This document shows positions 41,357 to 50,290 of a DNA stretch of 56,078 bases, piece by piece; the first letter of the stretch is position 1, and every line of letters begins with the position of its first letter. The position numbers were made by a program, and so were the translations under genes. The notes beneath the pieces are model-generated. The model was not told the origin of the DNA, made no database searches, and was given only the letters and a program-made list of their open reading frames with translations. This stretch comes from Micromonospora sp. KC213. Lineage in GTDB: Bacteria; Actinomycetota; Actinomycetes; Mycobacteriales; Micromonosporaceae. The stretch is taken from positions 1 to 56,078 of the forward strand of contig NZ_SMKF01000017.1 of NCBI RefSeq assembly GCF_004348325.1. Direction: 5' to 3'.

Positions 41357-42757
41357 TCAGCGGGTCCGGTCCAGCACGGCGTGCTGGGCGGCCGCGTACT
41401 GCTCGCGGATCAACGGAACCGGGTCGTCCTCGTAGACCGCGGGGGTCTCCGCGGACCAGGCCGGGGGGGTGTCGCCGCCGGCAGTGACCCAGGCGGCCTG
41501 CCGGGCCGCGCCGTCGGCGACGTACTCCCCGGGCGGCGGGACCAGCACCGGCTTGCCGAACAGCGCGGGAGCGATACGGCGGACCGCCTCGCTCTTCGCC
41601 CCGCCGCCGACCAGGACGATCCGGTTGGCCTGGGCACCCTGGCCGACCAGCGCGTCCAGACCGTCGGCCAGCGCACACAGCATGCCCTCGACGGCGGCCC
41701 GGGCCAGGTGAGCCGGGTCGGACGTCTTCAGGGTCAGCCCGTGGATCGCGCCGGTGGCATCCGGCCGGTTCGGGGTCCGCTCACCTTCCAGGTACGGCAC
41801 CAGGACCAGGCCGTCCGCACCGGCCGGCGCGGTCAGTGCGAACCGGGACAGCTCGTCGTGCGAGACGCCGAGCAGTTTGGCGGCCGCGTCCAGGACCCGG
41901 GCAGCGTTGAGGGTGACCACGATCGGCAGGAACCGGCCGGTGGTGTCGGCGAACCCGGCCACCGTGCCGCTCGGGTCGACCGGCGCCGCGTCGGACGAGA
42001 CGAAGACCGTGCCAGACGTGCCGATCGAGACGATCACGTCGCCGGGCAGCGCGCCGGTCCCGAGGGCGGCGGCCGCGTTGTCCCCGGCTCCCGGGCCGAG
42101 CGGGGCGCCGTTGGGCAGGTGCCCGGCGATGCCCGTCGGACCGAGCACATCGGGCGTTCTCAGGGCTCGGCCGAAACCGAGCTCCAGCAGGTCGGGGCGA
42201 TACTCGTTGGTCCTGGCGGACCAGTACAGTGTGCCGCTGGCATCGCTCCGGTCGGTCTTGATGTCCGCGATATCGGTGGATCCGGACAGCTTCCAGGTCA
42301 GCCAGTCGTGCGGCAGGCAGACCGCGGCGATCCGGGCCGCGTTCGACGGCTCGTTGCGAGCCAGCCAGCGCAGCTTGGTCAGCGTGAAGCTGGCGACCGG
42401 CACGATGCCGACCGCTTCCGCCCACTTGTCCCCGCCGCCCAGCTCCTGGATCAGGTCGGCGGCCGCGCCGGCGCTGCGGGTGTCGTTCCACAGCAGCGCC
42501 GGGCGGACCACGTCACCGTTCTCGTCCAGCACGACCATGCCGTGTTGCTGGCCGGCCACCGAGGCGGCGGCCACGTCGTCCAGGCCGCCGGCCTCCTCGA
42601 TCGCCTGCTGGAGCGCGGCCCACCAGGCGTCCGGGTGCACCTCGGTGCCGTCCGGATGGCTCGCCCGCCCCTGCCGGACCAGCTTCCCGGTCTCGGCGTC
42701 GCGGATCACGACCTTGCACGACTGGGTCGAGCTGTCAATCCCGGCAACCAGCGCCAT
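41357..42757 (-). CDS. xylB: Xylulokinase
   Basis: This 466-residue FGGY-family kinase starts at ATG 42757, two bases after the xylA stop. The N-terminal phosphate motif [18 protein letters not shown], the substrate region [14 protein letters not shown] and WNDTRS, catalytic Asp in [13 protein letters not shown] and the adenosine-loop [16 protein letters not shown] are all present. It phosphorylates D-xylulose with ATP to xylulose 5-phosphate for the pentose phosphate pathway, in the cytoplasm. Operon position after xylA confirms the role. Confidence 0.96.
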   Translation of the reverse strand: MALVAGIDSSTQSCKVVIRDAETGKLVRQGRASHPDGTEVHPDAWWAALQQAIEEAGGLDDVAAASVAGQQHGMVVLDENGDVVRPALLWNDTRSAGAAADLIQELGGGDKWAEAVGIVPVASFTLTKLRWLARNEPSNAARIAAVCLPHDWLTWKLSGSTDIADIKTDRSDASGTLYWSARTNEYRPDLLELGFGRALRTPDVLGPTGIAGHLPNGAPLGPGAGDNAAAALGTGALPGDVIVSIGTSGTVFVSSDAAPVDPSGTVAGFADTTGRFLPIVVTLNAARVLDAAAKLLGVSHDELSRFALTAPAGADGLVLVPYLEGERTPNRPDATGAIHGLTLKTSDPAHLARAAVEGMLCALADGLDALVGQGAQANRIVLVGGGAKSEAVRRIAPALFGKPVLVPPPGEYVADGAARQAAWVTAGGDTPPAWSAETPAVYEDDPVPLIREQYAAAQHAVLDRTR

Positions 42758-42759
42758 GG

Positions 42760-43944
42760 TCAGCGGGCCCCGAGGACGTGCTCGATGGCGAGCTGGTTGA
42801 GCTTGACGAACCCGTAGCCCTGAGCGCCTGCGGCGTCGGCGTCGAAGTCCTCGAACGCGCTGCGGTCGGCGAGCAGGTCGGTGTACGACTCGCCCGGGCT
42901 CAGGGTGGGGGTGGACAGCTGGCCGACCTTGGCCGCGGCCAGCGCCTCCTGCACCTCCGGGTCGGCCCGGAACGCCTTGGCCCGCTCCTTGAGCAGCAGG
43001 TACACCCGCATGTTCGCCTTCACCGACTCCCAGACGCCGTCGACGTCCTCGGTGCGCGACGGCTTGTAGTCGAAGTGGCGCGGGCCGTCGTAGACGATGC
43101 CGCCGTCCAGCCCGTTTTCCAGCAGGTCGACCGTGGAGAACGCGTTGAGCAGGTCGCCGTGGCCGAAGACCAGGTCCTGGTCGTACTTCGGGCCGTGCTG
43201 GCCGTTCAGGTCGATGTGGAAGAGCTTGTTGTGCCACAGCGCCTGGGCGATGCCGTGCGTGAAGTTGAGGTTCGACATCTGTTCGTGGCCGACCTCGGGG
43301 TTGATGCCGAACAGTTCGGGCCGCTCCAGTTCCTGTATGAAGGCGATGGCGTGGCCGGCGGTCGGGAGCAGGATGTCGCCGCGGGGCTCGTTCGGCTTCG
43401 GCTCGATGGCGAAGCGGAAGCCGTAGCCGCGGTCCTCCGAGTACTGCGCGAGGAGGTTGAGGGCCTCGCGGTAGCGGTCGAGGGCGGCCCGGACGTCCTT
43501 CGCCGAGTCGTACTCCGAGCCCTCGCGGCCGCCCCACAGCACCAGGATCTTGGAGCCCAACTCGGCGCCGAGGTCCATCTGGCGCAGCACCTTGCGCAGC
43601 GCGTAGCGCCGGACGCTGCGGTCGTTGCTGGTAAAGCCGCCGTCCTTGAACACCGGGTGGTTGAACAGGTTGGTGGTCACCGACGGGACGACCAGACCGG
43701 TCTCGTCGAGCGCCTTCTTGAACTTGGCGATGATGCCGTCCCGGGTCGCGGCGTCGGCGCCGAACGGCACCAGGTCGTCGTCGTGGAACCCGACACCATA
43801 CGCCCCGAGCTCGGCGAGCTTGTACACGGTCTCGATCGGGTCGAGCGCGGGACGGGTGGCCTCACCGAACGGGTCGCGCGCCTGCCAGCCGACGGTCCAG
43901 AGACCGAAGGAGAACTTGTCATCACGTGTGGGCTGCACAGCCAC
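42760..43944 (-). CDS. xylA: Xylose isomerase (class I, actinomycete type)
   Basis: The 394-residue TIM-barrel enzyme starts at GTG 43944 behind CCGGAGGTAAGC. It has the catalytic His in [13 protein letters not shown] (about residue 53), metal-ligand blocks [16 protein letters not shown] (Glu/Lys), [14 protein letters not shown] and [16 protein letters not shown], and the length of Actinoplanes and Streptomyces class I isomerases (about 390). It converts D-xylose to D-xylulose using two divalent metals. First gene of the xyl operon, preceded by a good promoter (43986-44014). Confidence 0.97.
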   Translation of the reverse strand: MAVQPTRDDKFSFGLWTVGWQARDPFGEATRPALDPIETVYKLAELGAYGVGFHDDDLVPFGADAATRDGIIAKFKKALDETGLVVPSVTTNLFNHPVFKDGGFTSNDRSVRRYALRKVLRQMDLGAELGSKILVLWGGREGSEYDSAKDVRAALDRYREALNLLAQYSEDRGYGFRFAIEPKPNEPRGDILLPTAGHAIAFIQELERPELFGINPEVGHEQMSNLNFTHGIAQALWHNKLFHIDLNGQHGPKYDQDLVFGHGDLLNAFSTVDLLENGLDGGIVYDGPRHFDYKPSRTEDVDGVWESVKANMRVYLLLKERAKAFRADPEVQEALAAAKVGQLSTPTLSPGESYTDLLADRSAFEDFDADAAGAQGYGFVKLNQLAIEHVLGAR

Positions 43945-43985
43945 GCTTACCTCCGGGTAACACGTTGGATTTGTTTGTTCGTTGA

Positions 43986-44014
43986 ATTATTTGGCGGGGG
44001 TGTGGCATTGTCAA
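43986..44014 (-). promoter_or_regulatory. Promoter of the xylA-xylB operon
   Basis: On the minus strand TTGACA (44014-44009), a 17-base spacer and AATAAT (43991-43986) make an unusually canonical sigma-70-type promoter for high-GC DNA. The following A/T-rich leader (about 43981-43955) is the expected place for a ROK-type xylose operator. Confidence 0.7.
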
Positions 44015-44017
44015 GCC

Positions 44018-44321
44018 GTGACGGCTCGACTGACCTCCTCCTCGAGTGCCCCGTCGCTGCCTGGTTCAGGACGCCGGTCAGGAGGCGCTCGCCGCCGACG
44101 AGCCCCGGGCCGCGGCCGCGCCGGGCAGCGCGCTGTCCGCGGTGGTCAACCTGCTGGACGTTGAGGCCGAGCTGCGGCACCGGGTGCTGACCGCAGGGCT
44201 CGCGCCGGTCACGCTGGAGGCAGCACGGCGGGGAACGAACGCCGCGGTGCACGCGGCGGCGGTCGCGGTGGTACGGGAGGTGCGGGACGATCCGGCGTCC
44301 TGGCTGCGGCGGGTGGACTGA
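44018..44321 (+). pseudogene. Decayed ROK-family (XylR-like) repressor
   Basis: Divergent from xylA, a GTG at 44018 begins VTARLTSSSSAP, typical of a regulator N-terminus. After about 20 codons the only recognisable sequence, in another frame, is the C-terminal end of a ROK protein: SALSAVVNLLDVE joined directly to AELRHRVLTAGLAPVTLEAA. The helix-turn-helix, sugar-kinase core and zinc motif are gone. This is the normal location of xylR, so the operon has probably lost its own repressor. Confidence 0.65.
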
Positions 44322-44651
44322 GGGCGTACGCGGGCATCGCGGCCTGGCGCACACCCGACCGGACCCGGAACAGCGACGCGAAGGAAACACCCGCCATCCC
44401 GCCGGTGTTGTCGCTCTTGCCGTGGGTGAGCAGGCTGATCCCGGTACTGCCCGGCACCCTAGCCCGCCCGGAACACCGCCGGACGCGGCCGGGCCGGGTT
44501 GACGATGCCGAACCGGGGCCCGGCCCGCCGACCTGATCGACCTGAGCGGGGAGGCCCGGCAGACCTTCTTGCCCTGCAGACGCGCACCGGCTGCGGACGA
44601 CGGCCCTGGCGGTGCGGGGGGCAGCACAGGCCCGGCACCGGGTGACGTCTG
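44322..44651. other. Gene-free interval of 330 bp
   Basis: No supported gene. A minus-strand frame at about 44457-44340 includes GISLLTHGKSDNTGGMAGVS, mildly protein-like, but no family was recognised and it lacks an RBS. It may be another remnant. Confidence 0.35.
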
Positions 44652-45401
44652 TCAGAGCCGGGCCGCGGACGAGCTCAGGTACGCACGGCTCTCCGCGAGC
44701 GCCGCGAAGACATCGCCGTCGCTGGTCTGGAGCTCGACGATGTGCAGCGCGCCGGCCGGGGCGGCGGCCAGGATCCGCGCCGTCGGCATCGCGCCTCGCC
44801 CGAGGGCGACGTGCGGGGCGCCCTCGGTGATCGGGCCGTCCTTCAGGTGCAGGGCCGGCACCCGCTCGCCGAGCCGGTCGATGACGGCGGGCACGTCGGC
44901 GCCACCGAGGGCCGCCCAGTAGCAGTCGATCTCGAAGAAGACCTTCGGGTCCAGGAGGTCGGCCAGGACCTCCAGGGCGTGCCGGCCGTCGATCTCGGAT
45001 GCGAACTCGGACCAGTAGTTGTGGTAGCCGATCCGCAGGCCGTACCCGGCTGCCCGGTCGGCGAGGGCGTTCAGCGAGTCGGCGGTGCGGGCCAGCGCCC
45101 CCCGACTGGTGAAAGCGTCGTCGGGGAGGCCGGTTCCCACGATCGCCAGGTCGGTGCCGAGGGTGGCCACGGCCTCGAGAGCCCTGTCGCGGTCGGCGCT
45201 GAAGAATCGGTGCGAGTGGGCGCTGCAGATGGCGAGGCCGAGGTCCTCGGCTGTCGCGCGCAGGCCGGCCGGGTCGTCGAGGGCTTCGAACGGCTCGACG
45301 CCGCGGTATCCGAGGTCGGCTAGGCGGTGCAGAGCGGCCCGGCGGTCGGCCGCCAGCGCGTCACGGATGGTCCACAGGTTGACCGCCGGAGAGCTCGACA
45401 T
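44652..45401 (-). CDS. Sugar phosphate isomerase/epimerase (TIM barrel, AP-endonuclease-2 fold)
   Basis: This 249-residue protein starts at ATG 45401, overlapping the MFS stop (ATGA). It has the xylose-isomerase-like TIM barrel pattern: LADLGYRGVEPFEAL, ICSAHSHRFF, GYHNYWSEF, a metal-ligand pair in FFEIDCYWAALGG, VPALHLKDG and IVELQTSDGDVF. These enzymes isomerise or epimerise keto sugars or inositol derivatives using a divalent metal. The coupling to an exporter-type MFS protein and the nearby ROK regulator suggests a sugar-related module. Substrate unknown. Confidence 0.82.
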   Translation of the reverse strand: MSSSPAVNLWTIRDALAADRRAALHRLADLGYRGVEPFEALDDPAGLRATAEDLGLAICSAHSHRFFSADRDRALEAVATLGTDLAIVGTGLPDDAFTSRGALARTADSLNALADRAAGYGLRIGYHNYWSEFASEIDGRHALEVLADLLDPKVFFEIDCYWAALGGADVPAVIDRLGERVPALHLKDGPITEGAPHVALGRGAMPTARILAAAPAGALHIVELQTSDGDVFAALAESRAYLSSSAARL

Positions 45402-46888
45402 CAGTCAGTGCCTTTCCCGGTTGCTGTCGGGGGGATGTTCGGAAGCGCGAAGGACGAGACCCACGTCACCACCAGCAGGGCGGCGCACAGCCAATAGGCC
45501 AGCTCGCTCGCGGCGAACGGCGACGCGCCCCGGCCGATCTGGTCGAAGATCACCGTCGAGAAGATCGCCGCCGCCACCGCGCCGCCCAACTGCTGGAGGG
45601 CGTTGACGGCGCCGGTGGCCGACCCGAGCTCGCGGTCGTCGACCCGGGACAGGACCAGATTCAGGAACTGCCCGAAGAACAGGCCGGTGCCGACGCCGGC
45701 GATGAGCAGCGCGGGGGCCAGGTTGAAGCTGGTCAGGCCGGTGTCGAACAGCAGACCGTCCGGACCCTGGCGGGTGGTCGTGCGGGCATTGCTCGCCACG
45801 GTCACCGCAGCGAGACCCATGCCCACGGCCTGGGCCAGGATTCCGGCCTGGAGCACCAGACGCGGGCTCCGCCTCGCGAGCAGCTGCCCGATGCCCATCG
45901 CGGCGATCGTGCCCACCGGCCACCAGGTGCCGGTCAGTCCGCTGCGTATCGGCGACCAGCCGACGTACAGCTGGACCAGTACGGGGTAGATGATGAAGGC
46001 TCCCGAACAGGCGCCGAAGAACAGGAAGACGACCACCGCGCCGCCGGTGAAGGACCGTTTGCGGAACAGGCTCGTCTCGATGAACGCGTCAAGCCTCCGC
46101 CGGTGCCGGGTCCGGGCATGGAGCGCGAAGAGCGCGAGAACCAGCACCGAGGAGATCATCATCGCCTGGGTCCACCAGGCCCACTGGTGCTCACGGCCCT
46201 GGATGACCGGATAGACGAACAGCCCGACGGCGACCGAGCACAGGATCATGCCGATGCCGTCGAGCTTCGGCCGGTTGTCGGGCCGGTGCCCGGCGGGCAG
46301 CGTACGGAGGGCGACGAGGTACACGATGAGGCACGCCGGGATGTTGATGATGAACACCCAGCGCCACGACGCGTAGGTGATCAGCGCGCCACCCAGGATC
46401 GGGCCGGCGGCGGAGGAGAGGCTCATGAAGGGCCCGAAGATGGCGAACGCCTTCGCGCTGTGCTCCTGGCCGAAGCTCTCGCGGATCATGCTGACGCACT
46501 GCGGGATCATCATCGCCGCGGCGCCGCCCTGCAGCAGCCGCGCGACGATCAGCTGGACCGGGGTCTGCGCCACCGCGCACGCCGCCGACGTGAGCGTGAA
46601 CCCGGCGAGGCCGATGAGGAACATCCGGCGGCGACCGACGATGTCACCGAGACGGCCGCCGGCGAGCAGCAGCACCGCGAACGTCAACAGGTAGCCGATG
46701 CTGATCCACTGGAACTGCGCGTCGGACGCGCCGAGATCGTTCCGGATCGCCGGGGCGGCGACGTTCATCGCCGTGGCGTCCAGCAGGTCCATCATCGCCG
46801 CGCCCAACACCGTGAACAGGACCGCCCAAGCGCCCCGAGGCGGTGCTGAGGGGCCGGCCTGACGGCCGGGTCGCGATATCACGGACAC
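45401..46888 (-). CDS. MFS transporter, DHA2 (14-helix) family
   Basis: About 495 residues from GTG 46888 (GAGG about six bases upstream; other starts are possible). It shows 14 membrane segments and DHA2 motifs: LLDATAMNVAAPAIRNDLGA (helix 1), GGRLGDIVGRRRMFLIGL (motif A) and GPILGGALITYASWRWVFII (antiporter motif C region). Relatives export drugs, dyes or metabolites by proton antiport. It is the first gene of a two-gene operon with the TIM-barrel isomerase, and is divergent from the intact ROK regulator at 47086. Confidence 0.87.
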   Translation of the reverse strand: MSVISRPGRQAGPSAPPRGAWAVLFTVLGAAMMDLLDATAMNVAAPAIRNDLGASDAQFQWISIGYLLTFAVLLLAGGRLGDIVGRRRMFLIGLAGFTLTSAACAVAQTPVQLIVARLLQGGAAAMMIPQCVSMIRESFGQEHSAKAFAIFGPFMSLSSAAGPILGGALITYASWRWVFIINIPACLIVYLVALRTLPAGHRPDNRPKLDGIGMILCSVAVGLFVYPVIQGREHQWAWWTQAMMISSVLVLALFALHARTRHRRRLDAFIETSLFRKRSFTGGAVVVFLFFGACSGAFIIYPVLVQLYVGWSPIRSGLTGTWWPVGTIAAMGIGQLLARRSPRLVLQAGILAQAVGMGLAAVTVASNARTTTRQGPDGLLFDTGLTSFNLAPALLIAGVGTGLFFGQFLNLVLSRVDDRELGSATGAVNALQQLGGAVAAAIFSTVIFDQIGRGASPFAASELAYWLCAALLVVTWVSSFALPNIPPTATGKGTD

Positions 46889-47085
46889 GGGAGCCTCGGC
46901 AGCGCCCGGATCGGCGGTCGCCAATGGGCCATGGCCACCCTTCGGGTATTTCGGCAACGATCTGGACCAAACTAATGGGCCGGACCGCGAACTGCCAAGG
47001 CCCTCTCCATCGACGCAGGTCGGGCCGGGGGTTCGCCGTGGGCTCCGGCATCCTGCCGCGAAGGCCGACCTGTAGCGTCCCACCC

Positions 47086-48291
47086 ATGCCGATCGACATC
47101 GGCGCACCCATGCGCCACGCCACCATGCGGGAGCGGAATCTGGCCGTCCTGCTCGGCGTCATCGCGGAACATCAGCCGGCCACCAGGGCACAGCTCGCCG
47201 CGCTGACCGGCTTCACCAAGACTACGGTGTCGAACCTGATCGCGGTGCTCGCCGACGCCGGCCTCGTGCACAACGGCGGCATGGTGCACGACGGCGACCG
47301 CGGCCGCCCGGGAACCGGCGTCCTGGTCGACGGCGCGGGTGCCGCCGGGCTCGGCCTCGAGGTGACCGTCGACTACCTGGCGGCCTGTGTCCTCGACCTC
47401 GGCCGCCGGGTGCGCTACCGGCACCTGGTGACGGCCGACAACCGGAACCGCCGGCCCGAGGAGATCGCCGCGGCGCTGTCCCTGCTGGCCGGGAAGGCCA
47501 TCGGTTCCGCGCAGGAGCAGGGTCTGACGGTGGCTGGGGCGGTCGTGGCGGTGCCCGGTCTGCTCGACCGCTCCGGGATGCTGCGCGCACCCAGCTTCCG
47601 CTGGCGCGACGTGCCGGCCGCGACGTTGCTCGACCGCGTCCTTCGCGAGCTGCGGCTGCCGACCAAACTGGAGAACGAGGCGAACCTGGCGGCGCTCGGC
47701 GAACTGTGGTTCGGCGCGGGACGCCCGCTGGGCGACTTCCTGCACGTCTCCGGTGAGATCGGTATCGGCGCCGGCATCATCCTGAACGGCCGGATCTTCC
47801 GAGGCTTCCACGGGTTCGCCGGCGAGCTGGGCCACATCCAGGTCGATCCGGACGGGCCGCAGTGCGCCTGCGGTGCGTGTGGGTGCCTGGAACTCGTCGC
47901 CGGCCGGGAGGCGATGCTCCGCGCGGTGGGGCTCGAGCCGTTGACCGCATGGTCCGGCCTGGACGAACAGATCTCCGCCCTCATCGAACTACTCGAGGCG
48001 GGCGACCGCGGTGCCATGGAGGTGGTGCGGCGCGCCGGTGACGCTCTCGGACGCGCGCTGACCTGCATCGTCAAGGGACTGGACCCGGGCGCGATCGTGC
48101 TGGGCGGCACCTTCTCCCGGCTCGCCGCATGGATACTGCAGCCGACCGAGGCGGCACTGCGGGCCGGGGCGCTGTACGAGCAGACGCCCACCGTCGTCAT
48201 CTCGCCCCTGGGTGGGGACGCGGTGATGCTCGGCGCGGCTGGGCAGGTTATCGAGGACATCTACGCCGATCCGGCAGTCCTGCTCCGCTGA
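47086..48291 (+). CDS. ROK-family transcriptional regulator
   Basis: About 401 residues from ATG 47086 (ATG 47110 or 47125 are possible, no clear RBS). A winged helix-turn-helix comes first (TRAQLAALTGFTKTTVSNLI, residues about 27-46), then the ROK sugar-kinase-like domain with the zinc motif region GFAGELGHIQVD and CACGACGCLELVAGREA. The family binds sugars and represses or activates sugar genes. Located between the divergent MFS/isomerase operon and biosynthetic locus B, it could regulate either, and possibly xylAB whose own ROK gene is decayed. Confidence 0.9.
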   Translation: MPIDIGAPMRHATMRERNLAVLLGVIAEHQPATRAQLAALTGFTKTTVSNLIAVLADAGLVHNGGMVHDGDRGRPGTGVLVDGAGAAGLGLEVTVDYLAACVLDLGRRVRYRHLVTADNRNRRPEEIAAALSLLAGKAIGSAQEQGLTVAGAVVAVPGLLDRSGMLRAPSFRWRDVPAATLLDRVLRELRLPTKLENEANLAALGELWFGAGRPLGDFLHVSGEIGIGAGIILNGRIFRGFHGFAGELGHIQVDPDGPQCACGACGCLELVAGREAMLRAVGLEPLTAWSGLDEQISALIELLEAGDRGAMEVVRRAGDALGRALTCIVKGLDPGAIVLGGTFSRLAAWILQPTEAALRAGALYEQTPTVVISPLGGDAVMLGAAGQVIEDIYADPAVLLR

Positions 48292-48332
48292 CGCGTCACC
48301 CGATCGGCACCATTGTGGATTAACGTGCGTCC

Positions 48333-50204
48333 ATGCCTCGCATCGCAGTCCTCGGCGCCGGTCCGGTAGGTGTGGGTGTGGTGGAGCGGCTGCTGGCCAA
48401 CGCCGGTCTCCTGATGCCGGACCGGGCCATCGAGATCGTCCTGGTCGATCCGCACCCGGCCGGTCCCGGCCGGATCTGGCGGGACGGGCAGTCGCCGCTG
48501 ATGCGGATGAACTCGCTCGCCAAGGACGTCACCCTCTACCCCGGCGAATCCGTACGCTGCGCCGGCCCGGCGCGTCCGGGACCGTCGCTGGCCGAATGGG
48601 CGGCGGCCACGGCCGCCGGGACTCTTCCGCCCGTCGATCCCCGGCTGGCCGATGATGTACGCGAGACCGGCCCGGCCTCGTTCGCGACCCGGCGGCTGCA
48701 AGGCGCCTACCTGTCCTGGTTCCTCGGCGAGGTGATCCGACAGGCGCCGCCCGGCACCCGGGTGACCGTGCATGAGGGCCGCGCCGTGGCACTCACCAGG
48801 GCGCCGGACGGCACCGAGCGGGTGCACCTCGCGGACGGTTCCCGGATCGACGCCCACGCGGTGGTCCTCGCACTCGGCCACCTCGACGCCCGGCCGCAGG
48901 GCGAGCAGGCGGAGGCGGCCGGGTTCGCGGAGCGGCACGGACTCGTGTACCTGCCGCCCGGCTTCGTCGCAGACGCCGATCTCTCGGTGCTGCCGGCCGG
49001 CGCCGACGTCCTGGTCCGGGGCATGGGACTGGCCTTTTTCGACCTGATGGCCCTGGTCACCGAGGGACGCGGCGGCCGGTACGTCCGCGATGCCGGCGGC
49101 GAGCTTCGCTATGTGCGTTCCGGACGCGAGCCACGGCTGCTGGTTGGTTCCCGCCGGGGCATGCCGTACCGGTGCAAGCCGAGCCACCGGCTGGTCCATG
49201 GGCCGGTGCGGGACCTGCGCTATTTTCCCCAAGCTCTCGGGCAGTCGCTCGCCGGAGACGCGATGCTCGACTTCCATCGCGACATCTGGCCGCTCATCCT
49301 GAAGGACCTGAGCTACGCGTACTACCGCGAGCTGTTCGCCGCCGCTCCGCAGCACACCGCCATGCCGTGGCAGGACTTCGAACGCCTGCATGCTGCCGCC
49401 GCCGTGGATGAACTCGACGCGCTCGCCGAGAAGGCGGTTCCCCAACCGGCCCATCGGTGGAACGTGGACGATCTCCGTGCGCCGCTGCGGCACACCGAGC
49501 CGCAAACCGTCGACGACTTTCGCGTACGGTTCATCACGCTGTTGCAGCAGGAACTGCAGCGCAGCGCCGATCCGGCCCGGTCCGCCGATTCCGCCGTCTA
49601 CGGTGCCCAGCTGCTGTTCTTCGAGCACCTTCCGCGCCTGCGGCCCCGCCTGGCCCCCCGGGCCCAGGCCGAGGAGCTGGACGGAGCCTGGTTCGCCCTG
49701 TTCAACCTGGTGGCGAGCGGTCCGCCCGCCTTCCGGATGGAGGAGCTGCTGGCGCTGTGCCGTGCGGGCGTGGTCCAGCCGCTCGGCTCGGGGATGCGGG
49801 TGCGACTCGACGAATCGACCGGCCGCTACCGGGCCGGCGGCGCCAACATCTGCGAGGAACGCCCGGCCGCCGTGCTGATCGACGCCCGGCTGCCCGAGCC
49901 GACGGTCGCCAGCACAGTCGACGAGCTGCTGGGAGCGCTGCACTCCTCCGGAGCCGCTTCGGAGGAGTGCCTGACCGATCCGGCGACCGGCTACCGCAGG
50001 CCGACCGGACGGATCGCCGTCGACGAACGGGGCCGCCTGGTGGCCGCCGACGGAACCGTGCATCCGGCACGTTATGCGCTGGGCTGGAACACCTCGCTGC
50101 GCGGGGCGCGGGCGTTCGCCATACCCGGCACCGATGCGGTCACGTTCCGGCACGGGGACCAGGTCGCGCGGGCCGTGCTGACTGGGCTGCCACCCGTGGC
50201 GTGA
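48333..50204 (+). CDS. FAD/NAD(P)-binding flavoprotein (NAD_binding_9 type)
   Basis: This 623-residue protein begins at ATG 48333, 41 bases after the ROK stop. The dinucleotide-binding motif is RIAVLGAGPVGVGVVERLL (residues 3-21), followed by IVLVDPHPAGPGRIW. A central block (AVVLALGHLDARPQGEQAEA) and GMGLAFFDLMALVTEGRGGR are characteristic of the large NAD_binding_9/HI0933-like flavoproteins found in secondary-metabolite loci. It could be an N- or C-hydroxylating monooxygenase or a dehydrogenase; no diagnostic catalytic residues are visible. First gene of locus B. Confidence 0.8.
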   Translation: MPRIAVLGAGPVGVGVVERLLANAGLLMPDRAIEIVLVDPHPAGPGRIWRDGQSPLMRMNSLAKDVTLYPGESVRCAGPARPGPSLAEWAAATAAGTLPPVDPRLADDVRETGPASFATRRLQGAYLSWFLGEVIRQAPPGTRVTVHEGRAVALTRAPDGTERVHLADGSRIDAHAVVLALGHLDARPQGEQAEAAGFAERHGLVYLPPGFVADADLSVLPAGADVLVRGMGLAFFDLMALVTEGRGGRYVRDAGGELRYVRSGREPRLLVGSRRGMPYRCKPSHRLVHGPVRDLRYFPQALGQSLAGDAMLDFHRDIWPLILKDLSYAYYRELFAAAPQHTAMPWQDFERLHAAAAVDELDALAEKAVPQPAHRWNVDDLRAPLRHTEPQTVDDFRVRFITLLQQELQRSADPARSADSAVYGAQLLFFEHLPRLRPRLAPRAQAEELDGAWFALFNLVASGPPAFRMEELLALCRAGVVQPLGSGMRVRLDESTGRYRAGGANICEERPAAVLIDARLPEPTVASTVDELLGALHSSGAASEECLTDPATGYRRPTGRIAVDERGRLVAADGTVHPARYALGWNTSLRGARAFAIPGTDAVTFRHGDQVARAVLTGLPPVA

Positions 50205-50225
50205 AAGGAAGGCAGGGCATCGACG

Positions 50226-50290
50226 TTGACAACTCTGATGATGCGTGCTCCCATTAGTCCACCATTTGGACTTAATTACGGGGGCACGCT
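50226..50290 (+). promoter_or_regulatory. Possible promoter/operator upstream of the GT2 gene
   Basis: The 86-base gap is A/T-rich for this genome. It has a TTGACA (50226-50231) and a dyad AGTCCA (50256-50261) / TGGACT (50267-50272). The 9-mer CCCATTAGT here also occurs (minus strand) upstream of the ROK gene near 46970. A separate promoter for the downstream genes is plausible. Confidence 0.35.

Noticed and set aside
48261..50153. 630-codon antisense frame over the flavoprotein gene
   Set aside because: Arg/Gly/His-rich shadow without motifs or an RBS.
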